From: Flavobacterium poyangense
GTDB lineage: Bacteria > Bacteroidota > Bacteroidia > Flavobacteriales > Flavobacteriaceae
Length of the DNA stretch: 64,000 nt
NCBI RefSeq assembly: GCF_011751075.1
Contig: NZ_JAALLN010000020.1
Span: forward strand, 1-64,000
Reading direction: 5' to 3'
The position numbers and the translations under genes are program-made. Below are positions 26,240-34,375 of this stretch, piece after piece. Below the pieces are notes generated by a model that ran no database searches, had not been told where the DNA came from, and saw only the letters and a program-made list of their open reading frames with translations. Numbering within the stretch: the stretch's first letter is position 1; the number at the start of each line of letters is the position of its first letter.

Positions 26240-26692
26240 TTAAATATTAAATGTTTTCTGAATCGATTGAATTGAGGTGAGCAGCATTTTTGAGAAATCC
26301 AGATAGTAAAACGGAAGCGCTTGTTTTCCTCTTTTGTATTGTTGAATGAAGTACTTGATGTGTTTGATATAAAAAAGTGTTGATGATAAAATGACAAGAA
26401 ACAAATACAAGCCTTTTTTTCCATTCCCCAACAGATAATATTGCATTCCGATTTCCTCACGAACAGAAATGCCTGTATTGGTCAGGACATGTATAATGTC
26501 ATGGTCTTCCAGTTTGGGTTGAATCTCAAAATTATTTTTATGAAGAAAATTGCCCAATCCAAAGCCTAAACTTCTCGGAGGGTAGGTCAATAGTGTAGTT
26601 TGGTCAATATCCCATGGATTATTTTTTTTGAAATATTTTTGATAAGGTTGTTTGGTGTATTCGTACATTTTTTCGAAAAGGAAGTCTTTCAT
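26240..26692 (-). CDS. COQ4-like family protein
   Basis: A 150-residue protein when started at the ATG at 26692 (MKDFLFEKMYEYT); a further 12 residues are possible upstream but less likely. It contains the full COQ4 signature HDxxHx11E: HDIIH followed by eleven residues and Glu (HDIIHVLTNTGISVREE). In eukaryotes COQ4 binds zinc and organises or catalyses a step in ubiquinone synthesis. The segment after the motif is hydrophobic (GLYLFLVILSSTLFYI). Bacteroidota make menaquinone, not ubiquinone, so the job here must differ. It is the first gene of a pair with the small membrane protein at 25930. Confidence 0.82.
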   Translation of the reverse strand: MKDFLFEKMYEYTKQPYQKYFKKNNPWDIDQTTLLTYPPRSLGFGLGNFLHKNNFEIQPKLEDHDIIHVLTNTGISVREEIGMQYYLLGNGKKGLYLFLVILSSTLFYIKHIKYFIQQYKRGKQALPFYYLDFSKMLLTSIQSIQKTFNI

Positions 26693-26782
26693 AATTAGGC
26701 TATTTTTTAAAAGTTCTTTGAATTTCAAAGTAAAATAGTAAAGAAAAAAGCTAATTCTTATGGTAAATCAGCTTTTGTGTTT

Positions 26783-27460
26783 TTAATAGTTGTCGAAAAT
26801 CGTTGTTAAAAGCTTAGAATCGGAGAGGTTAGAGGGAGAAACGACTTTTTCTTCAAGGGGAATAGCATTTCCATATCGTTCTTTTAATACTTTTTGCACT
26901 CTTTGATCGGTTAGGTTAAAATCTTTCAATTCCTGAAGCTTACACAATTCAATACCGGCACCATTTTTATATATTTTCCAGATCAGCTCAGAGCAATAAA
27001 TTTTGGTATCGGTCCACTCAAAATAAGCATCGTATTGTTTACCCATAAATTGATTGCCATAGCTTTTCATTTTCTCAAGTGTTTTCCAATCCAGAATAGC
27101 AGTTGCATTTTTAAGTCTTTTCACGACGTATTTGCCCTCTTTTCCATGTTCGATCCATTTATCTAACGGAGTAAGTTTTACAGGTTGTACGGCCTCAAAA
27201 ACGAATTTTTTTCCATTTGCGATAAAAATTATTCCACAATGAGAAAATTTAGATCCGGTAGCAATTCGAACCGCTTCGCACTGACTGGATTCTGAAGTCT
27301 GAAAAATAATATCGCCATCCTGTATTTTTGCTGTAACACTGTTCTCTTTTTTGGATTTCGAAAAGGAATCCATTGGAAAAACCAGTAAGGTTACATAAAG
27401 CGCACAAGCAAAACTGATGATAAAGCTTACGCCAAGGAAAATGTATTTTGTCTTCTTCAT
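26783..27460 (-). CDS. YiiX/YebB-like permuted papain-fold hydrolase
   Basis: A 225-residue protein with an N-terminal membrane anchor or signal (YIFLGVSFIISFACALYVTLL). It belongs to the NlpC/P60-related permuted papain group (YaeF/YiiX, C92-like). Landmarks: IQDGDIIFQ near residue 47, the catalytic His in GSKFSHCGIIF, and the catalytic Cys in IYCSELIWKIY near 150. Members hydrolyse amide or thioester bonds, and some act on lipids or peptidoglycan stems. Here the domain lies outside the cytoplasm. It is a single gene, with a weak hairpin after it at about 26745-26776. Confidence 0.85.
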   Translation of the reverse strand: MKKTKYIFLGVSFIISFACALYVTLLVFPMDSFSKSKKENSVTAKIQDGDIIFQTSESSQCEAVRIATGSKFSHCGIIFIANGKKFVFEAVQPVKLTPLDKWIEHGKEGKYVVKRLKNATAILDWKTLEKMKSYGNQFMGKQYDAYFEWTDTKIYCSELIWKIYKNGAGIELCKLQELKDFNLTDQRVQKVLKERYGNAIPLEEKVVSPSNLSDSKLLTTIFDNY

Positions 27461-27512
27461 TCTAATATTTTAAAATCGTAAATAAAGTACTTTGAGTTAC
27501 AAAGTAAATAAT

Positions 27513-27550
27513 AAAAAAAATAGCTGCCAAATAAAATGACAGCTATTTTT
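27513..27550 (-). terminator. Terminator after the barrel-protein gene
   Basis: Stem 27516-27526 (aaaaatagctg) pairs with 27540-27550 (cagctattttt). On the minus strand the stem is followed by a run of eight T (27513-27520). It ends the kdsA-barrel unit. Confidence 0.8.
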
Positions 27551-27572
27551 AAAATATAATCTGAAGTATTTT

Positions 27573-28466
27573 CTAAACTCTGAAAATCCCTCCAACAGCA
27601 ATAATTCGTTGCAAGAAAAAGAAATCGTGAGAAGCTCTGTCCTCGCTAAATCTGGTTGTTCTTACGTCTTGCATGTTGATATAACCACCTTTGATTTCAC
27701 CTTGCAGATAGAAATGTTTGAAAAAAGTAAAGTTAATTCCCGCTTTTGCAGAAACGCCGTAGCCTGAAATATGAAAATCGTCATGACGTTCTTTTCCTAA
27801 AAGTGTAGTATTGGTTTTAGGATACAAAAGACCTGCACCCAAACCTTCTGTTAAATTAATCTGTACTTTATCAATATTTGGTAATCTGAACCATTTCGAA
27901 ATATCATCATGTCTGGAAACCTCAGTGTTTACATAATTTAAACCATCAGTATGCTCAAAAATTAAAAACGGAATACCGCCTCCTACAGTACCGCCTCCTT
28001 CCTGGGCACCACCTACAGTCATATCTACAGGTGTGTTATTGTAATTTCCATTGTAAATTGAGCCGGGTTGATCCTGAGGTAATTCAATTTTTCCGCTAAC
28101 ATTTGCAATTTGATTCTGTGTCATCACATATTTCATGTGATCAACACCAATTGCGATACTATAATGATCACTGATAAAATAACCAAGACGTAAATTAGTT
28201 TGCGGAATTGTCATGTTAACCGGATTAATATAATCTACATGCCAGCCCTTAGGTTTATCATGCGCTGCCATGTTTTGTACTGTAAAGTTGTAATCTTTCC
28301 CTCTGAAATTTACATCAGATTTGGAATAACTTTCTCTGTTACCACCCCATGAAACAAAGAATTTTCCTTTGTTATGAGCAGTGTATCTTTCTACTGCGAT
28401 TTCTTCCTGGGCAAACGTGTTTAATGAAAAACCCAATAAGACAAAAAATAAAAATTTAGTTTTCAA
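27573..28466 (-). CDS. Outer-membrane beta-barrel protein of unknown function
   Basis: A 297-residue exported protein (signal peptide ending LNTFAQEEI) with alternating strands. NLRLGYFISDHYSIAIGVDHMKYVM, given here in part as LRLGYFISDHYSIAIG, and KAGINFTFFKHFYLQGEIKGGY look like transmembrane strands. A Gly-rich loop (GGAQEGGGTVGGGIP) lies near 155-170. The C-terminus (IIAVGGIFRV) ends a strand but lacks a terminal F. It is 19 bases downstream of kdsA on the same strand, so probably co-transcribed. That link to LPS synthesis is only positional. Confidence 0.7.
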   Translation of the reverse strand: MKTKFLFFVLLGFSLNTFAQEEIAVERYTAHNKGKFFVSWGGNRESYSKSDVNFRGKDYNFTVQNMAAHDKPKGWHVDYINPVNMTIPQTNLRLGYFISDHYSIAIGVDHMKYVMTQNQIANVSGKIELPQDQPGSIYNGNYNNTPVDMTVGGAQEGGGTVGGGIPFLIFEHTDGLNYVNTEVSRHDDISKWFRLPNIDKVQINLTEGLGAGLLYPKTNTTLLGKERHDDFHISGYGVSAKAGINFTFFKHFYLQGEIKGGYINMQDVRTTRFSEDRASHDFFFLQRIIAVGGIFRV

Positions 28467-28485
28467 TGAACTTAGGTATTAAAAT

Positions 28486-29304
28486 TTAAAATGCGTTGAC
28501 CGTTTTTCTGATTGCAACCAATTTGGTCATTAAATCTTCAAAATAGTCTAAATGTAACATGTTGGCACCATCACTTTTTGCATTAGCAGGATCAAAATGA
28601 GTTTCGATAAAAATACCGTCAACTCCAACAGCAATACCAGCTTTAGCAACAGTTTCAATCATATCAGGTCTTCCGCCTGTAACACCAGCCGTCTGATTTG
28701 GCTGTTGTAAAGAATGTGTAACGTCAAGAACTGTAGTAGCATATTGTTGCATCGTAGGAATTCCTCTGTAATCAACAATCATATCCTGGTAACCAAACAT
28801 AGTTCCACGATCTGTAACCATTACATTTTCATTGTGGCAATCCAATACTTTCTGAACCGCATGTTTCATGCTTTCAGGGCTCATAAATTGTCCTTTTTTC
28901 AGGTTTACAACTTTACCTGTGTTCGCAGCTGCTACAACTAAGTCAGTCTGACGCACAAGGAAGGCCGGAATTTGTAAAACATCAACATATTGAGCTGCCA
29001 TATCAGCATCCTCATTAGTATGAATATCAGTTACTGTAGGAACATGAAAAGTTTCTGAAACTTTTCTTAAGATTTTTAAGGCTTTTTCGTCACCAATTCC
29101 CGAAAAACTATCAATTCTGGAACGGTTTGCTTTTTTAAAGGATCCTTTAAACACATAAGGAATCTGAAGTTTGTCAGTAATACCGACTAATTTTTCAGCA
29201 ATTCTAAGAGCCATTTCTTCTCCTTCAATGGCGCAAGGGCCCGCTAATAAAAAGAAATTTCCGCTATCTGTATGCTTAATTTGTGGAATATGTTGTATGT
29301 TCAT
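28486..29304 (-). CDS. kdsA: 3-deoxy-8-phosphooctulonate (KDO-8-P) synthase
   Basis: Condenses arabinose 5-phosphate with phosphoenolpyruvate to make KDO 8-phosphate for lipopolysaccharide, in the cytoplasm. It has 272 residues, close to the usual 280. Motifs: LLAGPCAIEGE near 18, KGSFKKANRSRIDSFSG, LQIPAFLVRQTDL, TDRGTMFGYQDMIVD, LDVTHSLQQPNQTAGVTGGRPD, and VDGIFIETHFDPANAKSDG near 235. All substrate-binding blocks are present. A TACCTTTG -7 element lies at 29325-29332 ahead of the start. Confidence 0.97.
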   Translation of the reverse strand: MNIQHIPQIKHTDSGNFFLLAGPCAIEGEEMALRIAEKLVGITDKLQIPYVFKGSFKKANRSRIDSFSGIGDEKALKILRKVSETFHVPTVTDIHTNEDADMAAQYVDVLQIPAFLVRQTDLVVAAANTGKVVNLKKGQFMSPESMKHAVQKVLDCHNENVMVTDRGTMFGYQDMIVDYRGIPTMQQYATTVLDVTHSLQQPNQTAGVTGGRPDMIETVAKAGIAVGVDGIFIETHFDPANAKSDGANMLHLDYFEDLMTKLVAIRKTVNAF

Positions 29305-29324
29305 AGTATGTTTTTTTGACAGTG

Positions 29325-29332
29325 CAAAGGTA
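29325..29332 (-). promoter_or_regulatory. Candidate -7 box of kdsA
   Basis: TACCTTTG matches the Bacteroidota TAnnTTTG -7 consensus exactly on the minus strand, 20 bases before the kdsA ATG. No good TTG -33 element is seen at the expected distance, so the call is tentative. Confidence 0.4.
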
Positions 29333-29565
29333 GTTATGATTTATGAGTATGAGATGAAGATTTAAGAATTTTTTAAGATGGGGAATATTGTAGTTGTAGT
29401 ATTTTTTTTAGGAATTGATTTTTTTTAACATTGAGGGTTAAATATTTGGCAGAGGCGAGGGAATTTGAATGTAGTTTTTGAAAATTGATTCGGAATAAGA
29501 TTTGTAAAAGTAATTTTAAACTCTATTTTAAATCTTGATTTATGGTTGTAGTTTATAGTATTCAA

Positions 29566-29663
29566 GTTCACTAGCGGGACGCTCGCGCCAATCCTGAGAA
29601 TTTTAAATAAATAGCCAAGCTATTGCTAAAATAAATTCGCGCGAGCATCCCGCTCGTGTGAAC
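29566..29663. repeat. MITE-like inverted repeat of about 98 bp
   Basis: The left arm GTTCAC-T-AGCGGGACGCTCGCGC (29566-29588) faces the right arm GCGCGAGCATCCCGCT-CGTGTGAAC (29639-29663), with one wobble in the 16-base core. The interior of about 50 bases is AT-rich and carries no coding potential. It is GC-rich at the ends compared with its surroundings. It lies in the 386-bp gap between kdsA and the next lipoprotein gene; the rest of that gap shows nothing. Confidence 0.75.
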
Positions 29664-29690
29664 GTAATTCATTTACTAAGGTTGCCGAAT

Positions 29691-30143
29691 CTAATCCTGT
29701 TTCAAACGCAATCCCATTGGAACCATCAAAATTCCTTTTTCATAAATGTTCAGATAAAGTTTAACAGGCTTCTTTTGCCCGTCCCATTTTAGTTCATAAA
29801 CATTCAAAAATCCGGCTCCCATATCGCTTCTTTTCGTTGGAAAAGGGCAGCAGGTTTCTAATCGGGTGTAGGTTATTTTTTCTCCGTTTGGACCAGCTAA
29901 AGCATTTAAAAAACGGGTTTCGTTTAAAGCTTCATCTTTTGTATTTCTGTAAAAAATATTTACCGGATAATCAGGATCGTAACCATATTTTTTGTCGTTA
30001 CTGAATAAAGTAATGATAAAGGTGTTGTCTTTTTTTAATACTAAATCAGGAGCATTATCATCTACATTTTTTAGTGTAGATTTTGTACTGATGCAAGAAG
30101 TTACTGAAATAAGTAAAGCGATAAAAAGAACTGTTTTTTTCAT
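29691..30143 (-). CDS. Hypothetical lipoprotein
   Basis: A 150-residue protein with a clear lipobox (LISVTSCIST, Cys17). The mature part is compact, with a CCPFPTKRSDMGAGFLNVYEL segment (shown in part: CCPFPTKRSDMGAG) and the repeated strand-like blocks VKLYLNIYEKG and ILMVPMGLRL. I do not assign a function. Similar Bacteroidota proteins are sometimes labelled as KDO-phosphate aldolase in databases, which this sequence does not support. It stands alone. Confidence 0.75.
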   Translation of the reverse strand: MKKTVLFIALLISVTSCISTKSTLKNVDDNAPDLVLKKDNTFIITLFSNDKKYGYDPDYPVNIFYRNTKDEALNETRFLNALAGPNGEKITYTRLETCCPFPTKRSDMGAGFLNVYELKWDGQKKPVKLYLNIYEKGILMVPMGLRLKQD

Positions 30144-30243
30144 GTGAAGTGCATATTTTGTATTACAAATGTAAGTTGTAAAAGTGGTTTTTAAATTAAG
30201 CTGCAGAAAGAAAAATACAGATTAAAATAGGTTTGTTTTGGTT

Positions 30244-30942
30244 TTAAATCTTTGTAGTCCCTGTAACCGGTTTAAAGTTAGAATTCAATCTTAAGATACC
30301 AATTACAATCAGATATTGTGCCACAAGATAGGTGAACATAATAAAAAAAGAACTTTTCTCAATTGGAGTATAAAATTTATTGATTGCCAGAATACTGTCG
30401 GAAATTACAAACACGATTGCACCAATAAAAATGTATTGATTACCCGGTTTTTTCCAGATTAAAAAACCGTTAAAAGCCAATAGCAGCATAAAAGAAATTA
30501 CGGTGGCATAAACAATTACGGGGATTTTAAGTTCTCCTAAAGTAGGTAATAAAACACTTAACATTCCGATGAGATAACAGGCTATGGCAAGACTCCCAAT
30601 TAAAAAAAGAGGCTTGTTTTTTTTGTTTTGATTTTTAACCTGTTTATTAAAAAGGGTACAATAAACAAGATGTGATATCAGGAAAGCTACTAAGCCTAAA
30701 ATAAAATAGATTTCTGCAATATCTGCAAAAAGCAGTACTACATCTCCAATCCAGGAAAATAACAGAGCGGTCAGAAGTGTATTCTTCGATGGGAATTTTT
30801 TATGAAAATAAACGCCAAAAACCAATAGTGGAATCAGAATTGGCTTTAAAAAGAGATCATAACTTTCATAACCTGAAAGTAAGAGCAGTAGATAAACAGT
30901 ACTAAAACCAATATAGATTTTAAAAAGCAGGGGATTTTTCAT
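30244..30942 (-). CDS. Lysoplasmalogenase (YhhN/TMEM86 family)
   Basis: A 232-residue integral membrane protein with about eight hydrophobic segments. Family landmarks are SWIGDVVLLF near 70 and the C-terminal FVISDSILAINKFY near 185; these two Asp-bearing helices are conserved in YhhN/TMEM86 enzymes. TMEM86B hydrolyses the vinyl-ether bond of lysoplasmalogen. It starts 12 bases after the AGMO-like gene ends, so the two are co-transcribed. Both families act on ether lipids, which makes the functional pairing credible although unproven. Confidence 0.85.
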   Translation of the reverse strand: MKNPLLFKIYIGFSTVYLLLLLSGYESYDLFLKPILIPLLVFGVYFHKKFPSKNTLLTALLFSWIGDVVLLFADIAEIYFILGLVAFLISHLVYCTLFNKQVKNQNKKNKPLFLIGSLAIACYLIGMLSVLLPTLGELKIPVIVYATVISFMLLLAFNGFLIWKKPGNQYIFIGAIVFVISDSILAINKFYTPIEKSSFFIMFTYLVAQYLIVIGILRLNSNFKPVTGTTKI

Positions 30943-30954
30943 AATAAATTTAGG

Positions 30955-32226
30955 TTATGAATTCGCGAGCTGATTTTGGGTAGTTTTAAAATCAACAGTC
31001 ACAAAATATAGGGAAATAAGAAATGATAGAGTCAAATAACCAATAATGACATAATTGGCAAATGGAAAACTGTGGTTTAAACCAAACCAATCACTATAAT
31101 AGGTAATAATCGCAAGGGCAATTATAAAACGAAAACCTTCCCAGAAAACAGCATATTTACTTTTGTCCATCAGTTCGCTATAACTGTAGATCGTAATCAA
31201 AATAAAAAATCCGTAAACAAAGATATTAGGCAAACCTATTTTAGCAATATGGTCAAACAGATAGGTGACAAACAAAAGTGTTACCAGAACCTGAGCAACG
31301 GACCAATAAATTAGTTTTTGAGAATTGTTGGTGCCGTATTTTTCAAAATCAAAAACATTTTCAATTTTGTTTACCGGATATAGTTCTTCAAAATTTTCCG
31401 GTCGCCAGCCTGTTGGTTTGAACCAGATGGTGAGTTTATCTTTCCATTTTGGAGCACGCCAGGCGTCTTTAATTAATAAAGTTAAATGCTGGAAGTTAAT
31501 CCGTATGGGATTCCATGTATTTGCCGGTCTTGTAATTCCAAAAACCGGAGGAACTTCATCCAGTTCTTCCTGAAAGGTGCCAAAAAGTTTGTCCCAGAAT
31601 ATAAATATTTGTGAATGATTTTTGTCTAAATATTCCGGATTTATAGCGTGATGTACCCGATGGTGTGAAGGCGTTACCAAAATGTGTTCAACAAAGCCCA
31701 TTTTTTTGATATGTTTGGTATGATACCAAAATTGCAAAAACAAATGAAGCGGTAAAGTTATCGCAATAACCGAGGCCGGAACACCCAGTAAAGCTGCCGG
31801 AATGAGTAAAAAAGTAAATAAATTGACTAAGCTTGCAATAGGTTGTCGCAGCGCACAGGCCAGATTAAATTCTTCACTGCTATGATGGATAGCATGTTTG
31901 TTCCAAAGAAAATTGATCTGATGTGCCAATCGGTGGCTCCAGTACCCATAAAAGTCGATTACAAAAAAGGCAATACAATAGGAGAGGACATTGGCTTCTA
32001 AATGATAAAGTGCAATTTTAGAAACCATCCATTCATACGAGATAAAAGTCAGGCTCAGTCCTAAAACATCTTTTACCGAGTTGGTAATTCCTGAACTAAT
32101 ACTCGACACGCTGTCAATTAAAGGCGCAGTATCGTCTTTTTTATAAAGGCCATATATTTTTTCGATTATAATTAATACCAAAAAAATAGGCGTAGCGATA
32201 ATTAATATTTTTCCATATTCTTCCAT
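30955..32226 (-). CDS. Sterol desaturase-family hydroxylase, AGMO-like (alkylglycerol monooxygenase)
   Basis: A 423-residue membrane di-iron enzyme. Start taken at the ATG at 32226 (MEEYGKILII); a TTG 24 bases upstream is the only alternative. The eight-His iron cluster is complete: HRLAH, HAIHHSSEEF and TPSHHRVHHA. The surrounding text (HHSSEEFNLACALRQ, QFWYHT, IFWDKLFGTFQEE) matches animal AGMO (TMEM195) closely rather than C4-sterol oxidases. AGMO cleaves the ether bond of alkylglycerols using a tetrahydrobiopterin cofactor. Four further hydrophobic segments occupy the C-terminal 120 residues. It is followed at 12 bases by the lysoplasmalogenase gene. Confidence 0.87.
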   Translation of the reverse strand: MEEYGKILIIATPIFLVLIIIEKIYGLYKKDDTAPLIDSVSSISSGITNSVKDVLGLSLTFISYEWMVSKIALYHLEANVLSYCIAFFVIDFYGYWSHRLAHQINFLWNKHAIHHSSEEFNLACALRQPIASLVNLFTFLLIPAALLGVPASVIAITLPLHLFLQFWYHTKHIKKMGFVEHILVTPSHHRVHHAINPEYLDKNHSQIFIFWDKLFGTFQEELDEVPPVFGITRPANTWNPIRINFQHLTLLIKDAWRAPKWKDKLTIWFKPTGWRPENFEELYPVNKIENVFDFEKYGTNNSQKLIYWSVAQVLVTLLFVTYLFDHIAKIGLPNIFVYGFFILITIYSYSELMDKSKYAVFWEGFRFIIALAIITYYSDWFGLNHSFPFANYVIIGYLTLSFLISLYFVTVDFKTTQNQLANS

Positions 32227-32290
32227 AAAAAAACATTCAATTTTAATCAAATATAGAATAAAATTGAATGCCTTTTAAAATATTTCGGAT

Positions 32291-32566
32291 TTAAACAATT
32301 TCGGCGCTAAGACCTGCTTCCAAAAGTTGTGTGCATTGTGGTTTTAACTTATCCATCGGACCCGTTTTTACCGTGCATTTTCCGTTGTAGTGTACAATTA
32401 AGGAACATTGTTCCGCTTGTTCAGAAGTGTGGCTGCAAACACGCATTAAAGTATCAATTACGTGATCAAAAGTGTTTACATCATCATTATAAACAATGAT
32501 TTCGTTATTAAAACCTACCGCTTCTTTTTCCCGAACTCTTTCTCTTACTTTTTCTTTAGTACTCAT
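32291..32566 (-). CDS. clpS: ClpS, ATP-dependent Clp protease adaptor
   Basis: A 91-residue adaptor that delivers N-degron substrates to ClpA/ClpC-ClpP in the cytoplasm. The core has VYNDDVNTFDHVIDTLMRVC, in which the N-degron-binding Asn-Asp pair is visible, and the LIVHYNGKC strand. The N-terminus is charged (STKEKVRERVREKEA), as in Bacteroidota ClpS. It lies 35 bases after prmA on the same strand. Confidence 0.96.
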   Translation of the reverse strand: MSTKEKVRERVREKEAVGFNNEIIVYNDDVNTFDHVIDTLMRVCSHTSEQAEQCSLIVHYNGKCTVKTGPMDKLKPQCTQLLEAGLSAEIV

Positions 32567-32600
32567 TTTGTTTAGATTTTTGTACTGTTGTAATTACTGA

Positions 32601-33434
32601 CTAATTTACATATTTTAATGAAACCCAGTTGTTTCTTTGAAACTTTTTTACATAGGTCAATCCTTTTTCTGTGCAGGAAGCATCAATAAACGGAATGTCT
32701 TCTTCGTAAAAACCGCTTAAAAGTAAAGTTCCTTTTGGATTTAAACAATCCACATAAGCCTGCATATCGTTTAGCAAAATATTACGGTTGATATTGGCAA
32801 TTATCAAATCGTATTTTTTGCCTTCCAACAAAGCGGCATCGCCTTCATAAACGGTAATATGTTTACAGTTATTGCGTTCTGCATTTTCAATTGAGTTTAA
32901 ATAACACCAGTTGTCAATGTCAATGGCATCAATTGGTTCAGCACCTTTCATTTCTGCTAAAATAGCCAAAATTGCTGTTCCACAACCCATATCCAACGTT
33001 TTCAAACCTGTCACATCTGTTTCAAGCAAATGCTGAATCATCATGTGCGTGGTTTCGTGGTGCCCCGTTCCAAAACTCATTTTTGGTTCGATAATAATGT
33101 CAAATTCAGCATTGGTTTTTTCGTGAAAAGGAGCGCGAACATGGCATTTCCCGTCAACATCAATAGCTTCAAAATTCTTTTCCCATTCCTCGTTCCAGTT
33201 TACCTGGTCGATTTCCTCAAACGTATATTCGATTTTAAATTCTTCCGATTGTAAAATATAAATGTCATCCAGTATAGTTTCATCCCATAAATCTTTCTTC
33301 ACAAAAGCGGAGATTCCATTTTCAGTTTCTGTAAAACTTTCGAATGCTTTTTCTCCCAATTCAGCAATTAGTATTTCTGATCCCAATTCTTTTGGTTCAA
33401 TTGTAAAATGATACCCTAAATATATATTCGACAT
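32601..33434 (-). CDS. prmA: Ribosomal protein L11 methyltransferase
   Basis: A 277-residue SAM-dependent methyltransferase that trimethylates ribosomal protein L11. Start set at the ATG at 33434 (MSNIYLGYHFTIEPKE). A longer reading from 33593 would run through the tpiA terminator and overlap tpiA, so it is rejected. Motifs: PKMSFGTGHHETTHMM near 145, the SAM-binding LDMGCGTAILAI near 170, and IIANINRNILL (catalytic NxN context) near 235. It is encoded between tpiA and clpS, an order common in Bacteroidota. Confidence 0.96.
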   Translation of the reverse strand: MSNIYLGYHFTIEPKELGSEILIAELGEKAFESFTETENGISAFVKKDLWDETILDDIYILQSEEFKIEYTFEEIDQVNWNEEWEKNFEAIDVDGKCHVRAPFHEKTNAEFDIIIEPKMSFGTGHHETTHMMIQHLLETDVTGLKTLDMGCGTAILAILAEMKGAEPIDAIDIDNWCYLNSIENAERNNCKHITVYEGDAALLEGKKYDLIIANINRNILLNDMQAYVDCLNPKGTLLLSGFYEEDIPFIDASCTEKGLTYVKKFQRNNWVSLKYVN

Positions 33435-33524
33435 AAATAATTTTTTTGCAAAGGTAAGAATACAAAGGAGAAGTTGTTTATAAATATAGTAGAAGGTTGT
33501 TAATTTTGGGATAAATTTTAGACA

Positions 33525-33556
33525 TAAAAAAAGCGATACCGTTACGTATCGCTTTT
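33525..33556 (-). terminator. Intrinsic terminator after tpiA
   Basis: The stem aaaagcgatac (33529-33539) pairs with gtatcgctttt (33546-33556). On the minus strand the stem runs into a T tract at 33525-33530. It separates tpiA from prmA and supports the shorter prmA start. Confidence 0.88.
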
Positions 33557-33576
33557 GATTTATATAATTATAAGAT

Positions 33577-34329
33577 TTAGATTGCAGTAACAATAGCTAA
33601 GAAGTCATCTGCTTTTAAAGCAGCTCCTCCGATAAGACCACCATCTACATCAGGTTTAGAGAAAATTTCTTTGGCGTTTTCCGGTTTTACAGAACCACCG
33701 TATAAAATAGAAACTTCATCAGCGATATCAGCTCCAAAAGCTTTACGAACTACCTCTCTGATAAATTCATGCATTTCCTGAGCTTGCTCCGGTGAAGCAG
33801 TTTCTCCTGTTCCAATTGCCCAAACTGGCTCGTAAGCTAAAACAACTTTAGCCCATGATTCTTTTGCGATGTGAAATAATCCGTCACGCAATTGGTTTTC
33901 AACAATATTAAAGTGATTTCCGGACTGACGGTCTTTTAATTCTTCTCCAAAACAAAAAATAACAGTCATATCATGTTTCAAAGCAGTGTCTACTTTGTTT
34001 GCGATTAAAGCATCTGTTTCATGAAAAATAGCTCTACGCTCCGAATGACCAAGAATTACGGTAGTAACACCAATGCTGGTTAACATATCTGCAGAAATTT
34101 CTCCTGTAAAAGCACCACCTTCTGCCTGATGAACATTTTGGGCAGAAACTCCAATTGTTGTGTTTTTTAATTTAGCAACGGCTCCTGCTAAGTTTACAAA
34201 TGTTGGAGCAACAATTACCTGAGCAGTAGTTTGAGCTGGTATTTTAGTGATTAATTCGCTTAATAATTCTTCAGTTTGTGCTGCGTTTTTATGCATTTTC
34301 CAGTTTCCTGCGACAATCTTTTTTCTCAT
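33577..34329 (-). CDS. tpiA: Triosephosphate isomerase
   Basis: Interconverts dihydroxyacetone phosphate and glyceraldehyde 3-phosphate in glycolysis. It has 250 residues, the normal length. Visible: N-terminal VAGNWKMHKN (catalytic Lys), VILGHSERRAIF (catalytic His near 96), LAYEPVWAIGTGETASPEQ (catalytic Glu near 168), and the phosphate-binding ILYGGSVKPENA and GLIGGAAL. Complete and unremarkable. It lies 46 bases after the TlpA-like gene and ends at an intrinsic terminator. Confidence 0.99.
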   Translation of the reverse strand: MRKKIVAGNWKMHKNAAQTEELLSELITKIPAQTTAQVIVAPTFVNLAGAVAKLKNTTIGVSAQNVHQAEGGAFTGEISADMLTSIGVTTVILGHSERRAIFHETDALIANKVDTALKHDMTVIFCFGEELKDRQSGNHFNIVENQLRDGLFHIAKESWAKVVLAYEPVWAIGTGETASPEQAQEMHEFIREVVRKAFGADIADEVSILYGGSVKPENAKEIFSKPDVDGGLIGGAALKADDFLAIVTAI

Positions 34330-34375
34330 TTTGGTAGTTTTTAGTATTCTTTTAATTTTTTGTTTTTTTGAAATT

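Noticed and set aside
26236..26460. Longer start for the small membrane protein at 25930
   Set aside because: The added part overlaps the COQ4-like gene in another frame, is rich in unusual residues, and the ATG at 26235 gives a compact three-helix protein.
33435..33593. N-terminal extension of prmA to 33593
   Set aside because: It would pass through the tpiA terminator and overlap tpiA; the family begins at the ATG at 33434.
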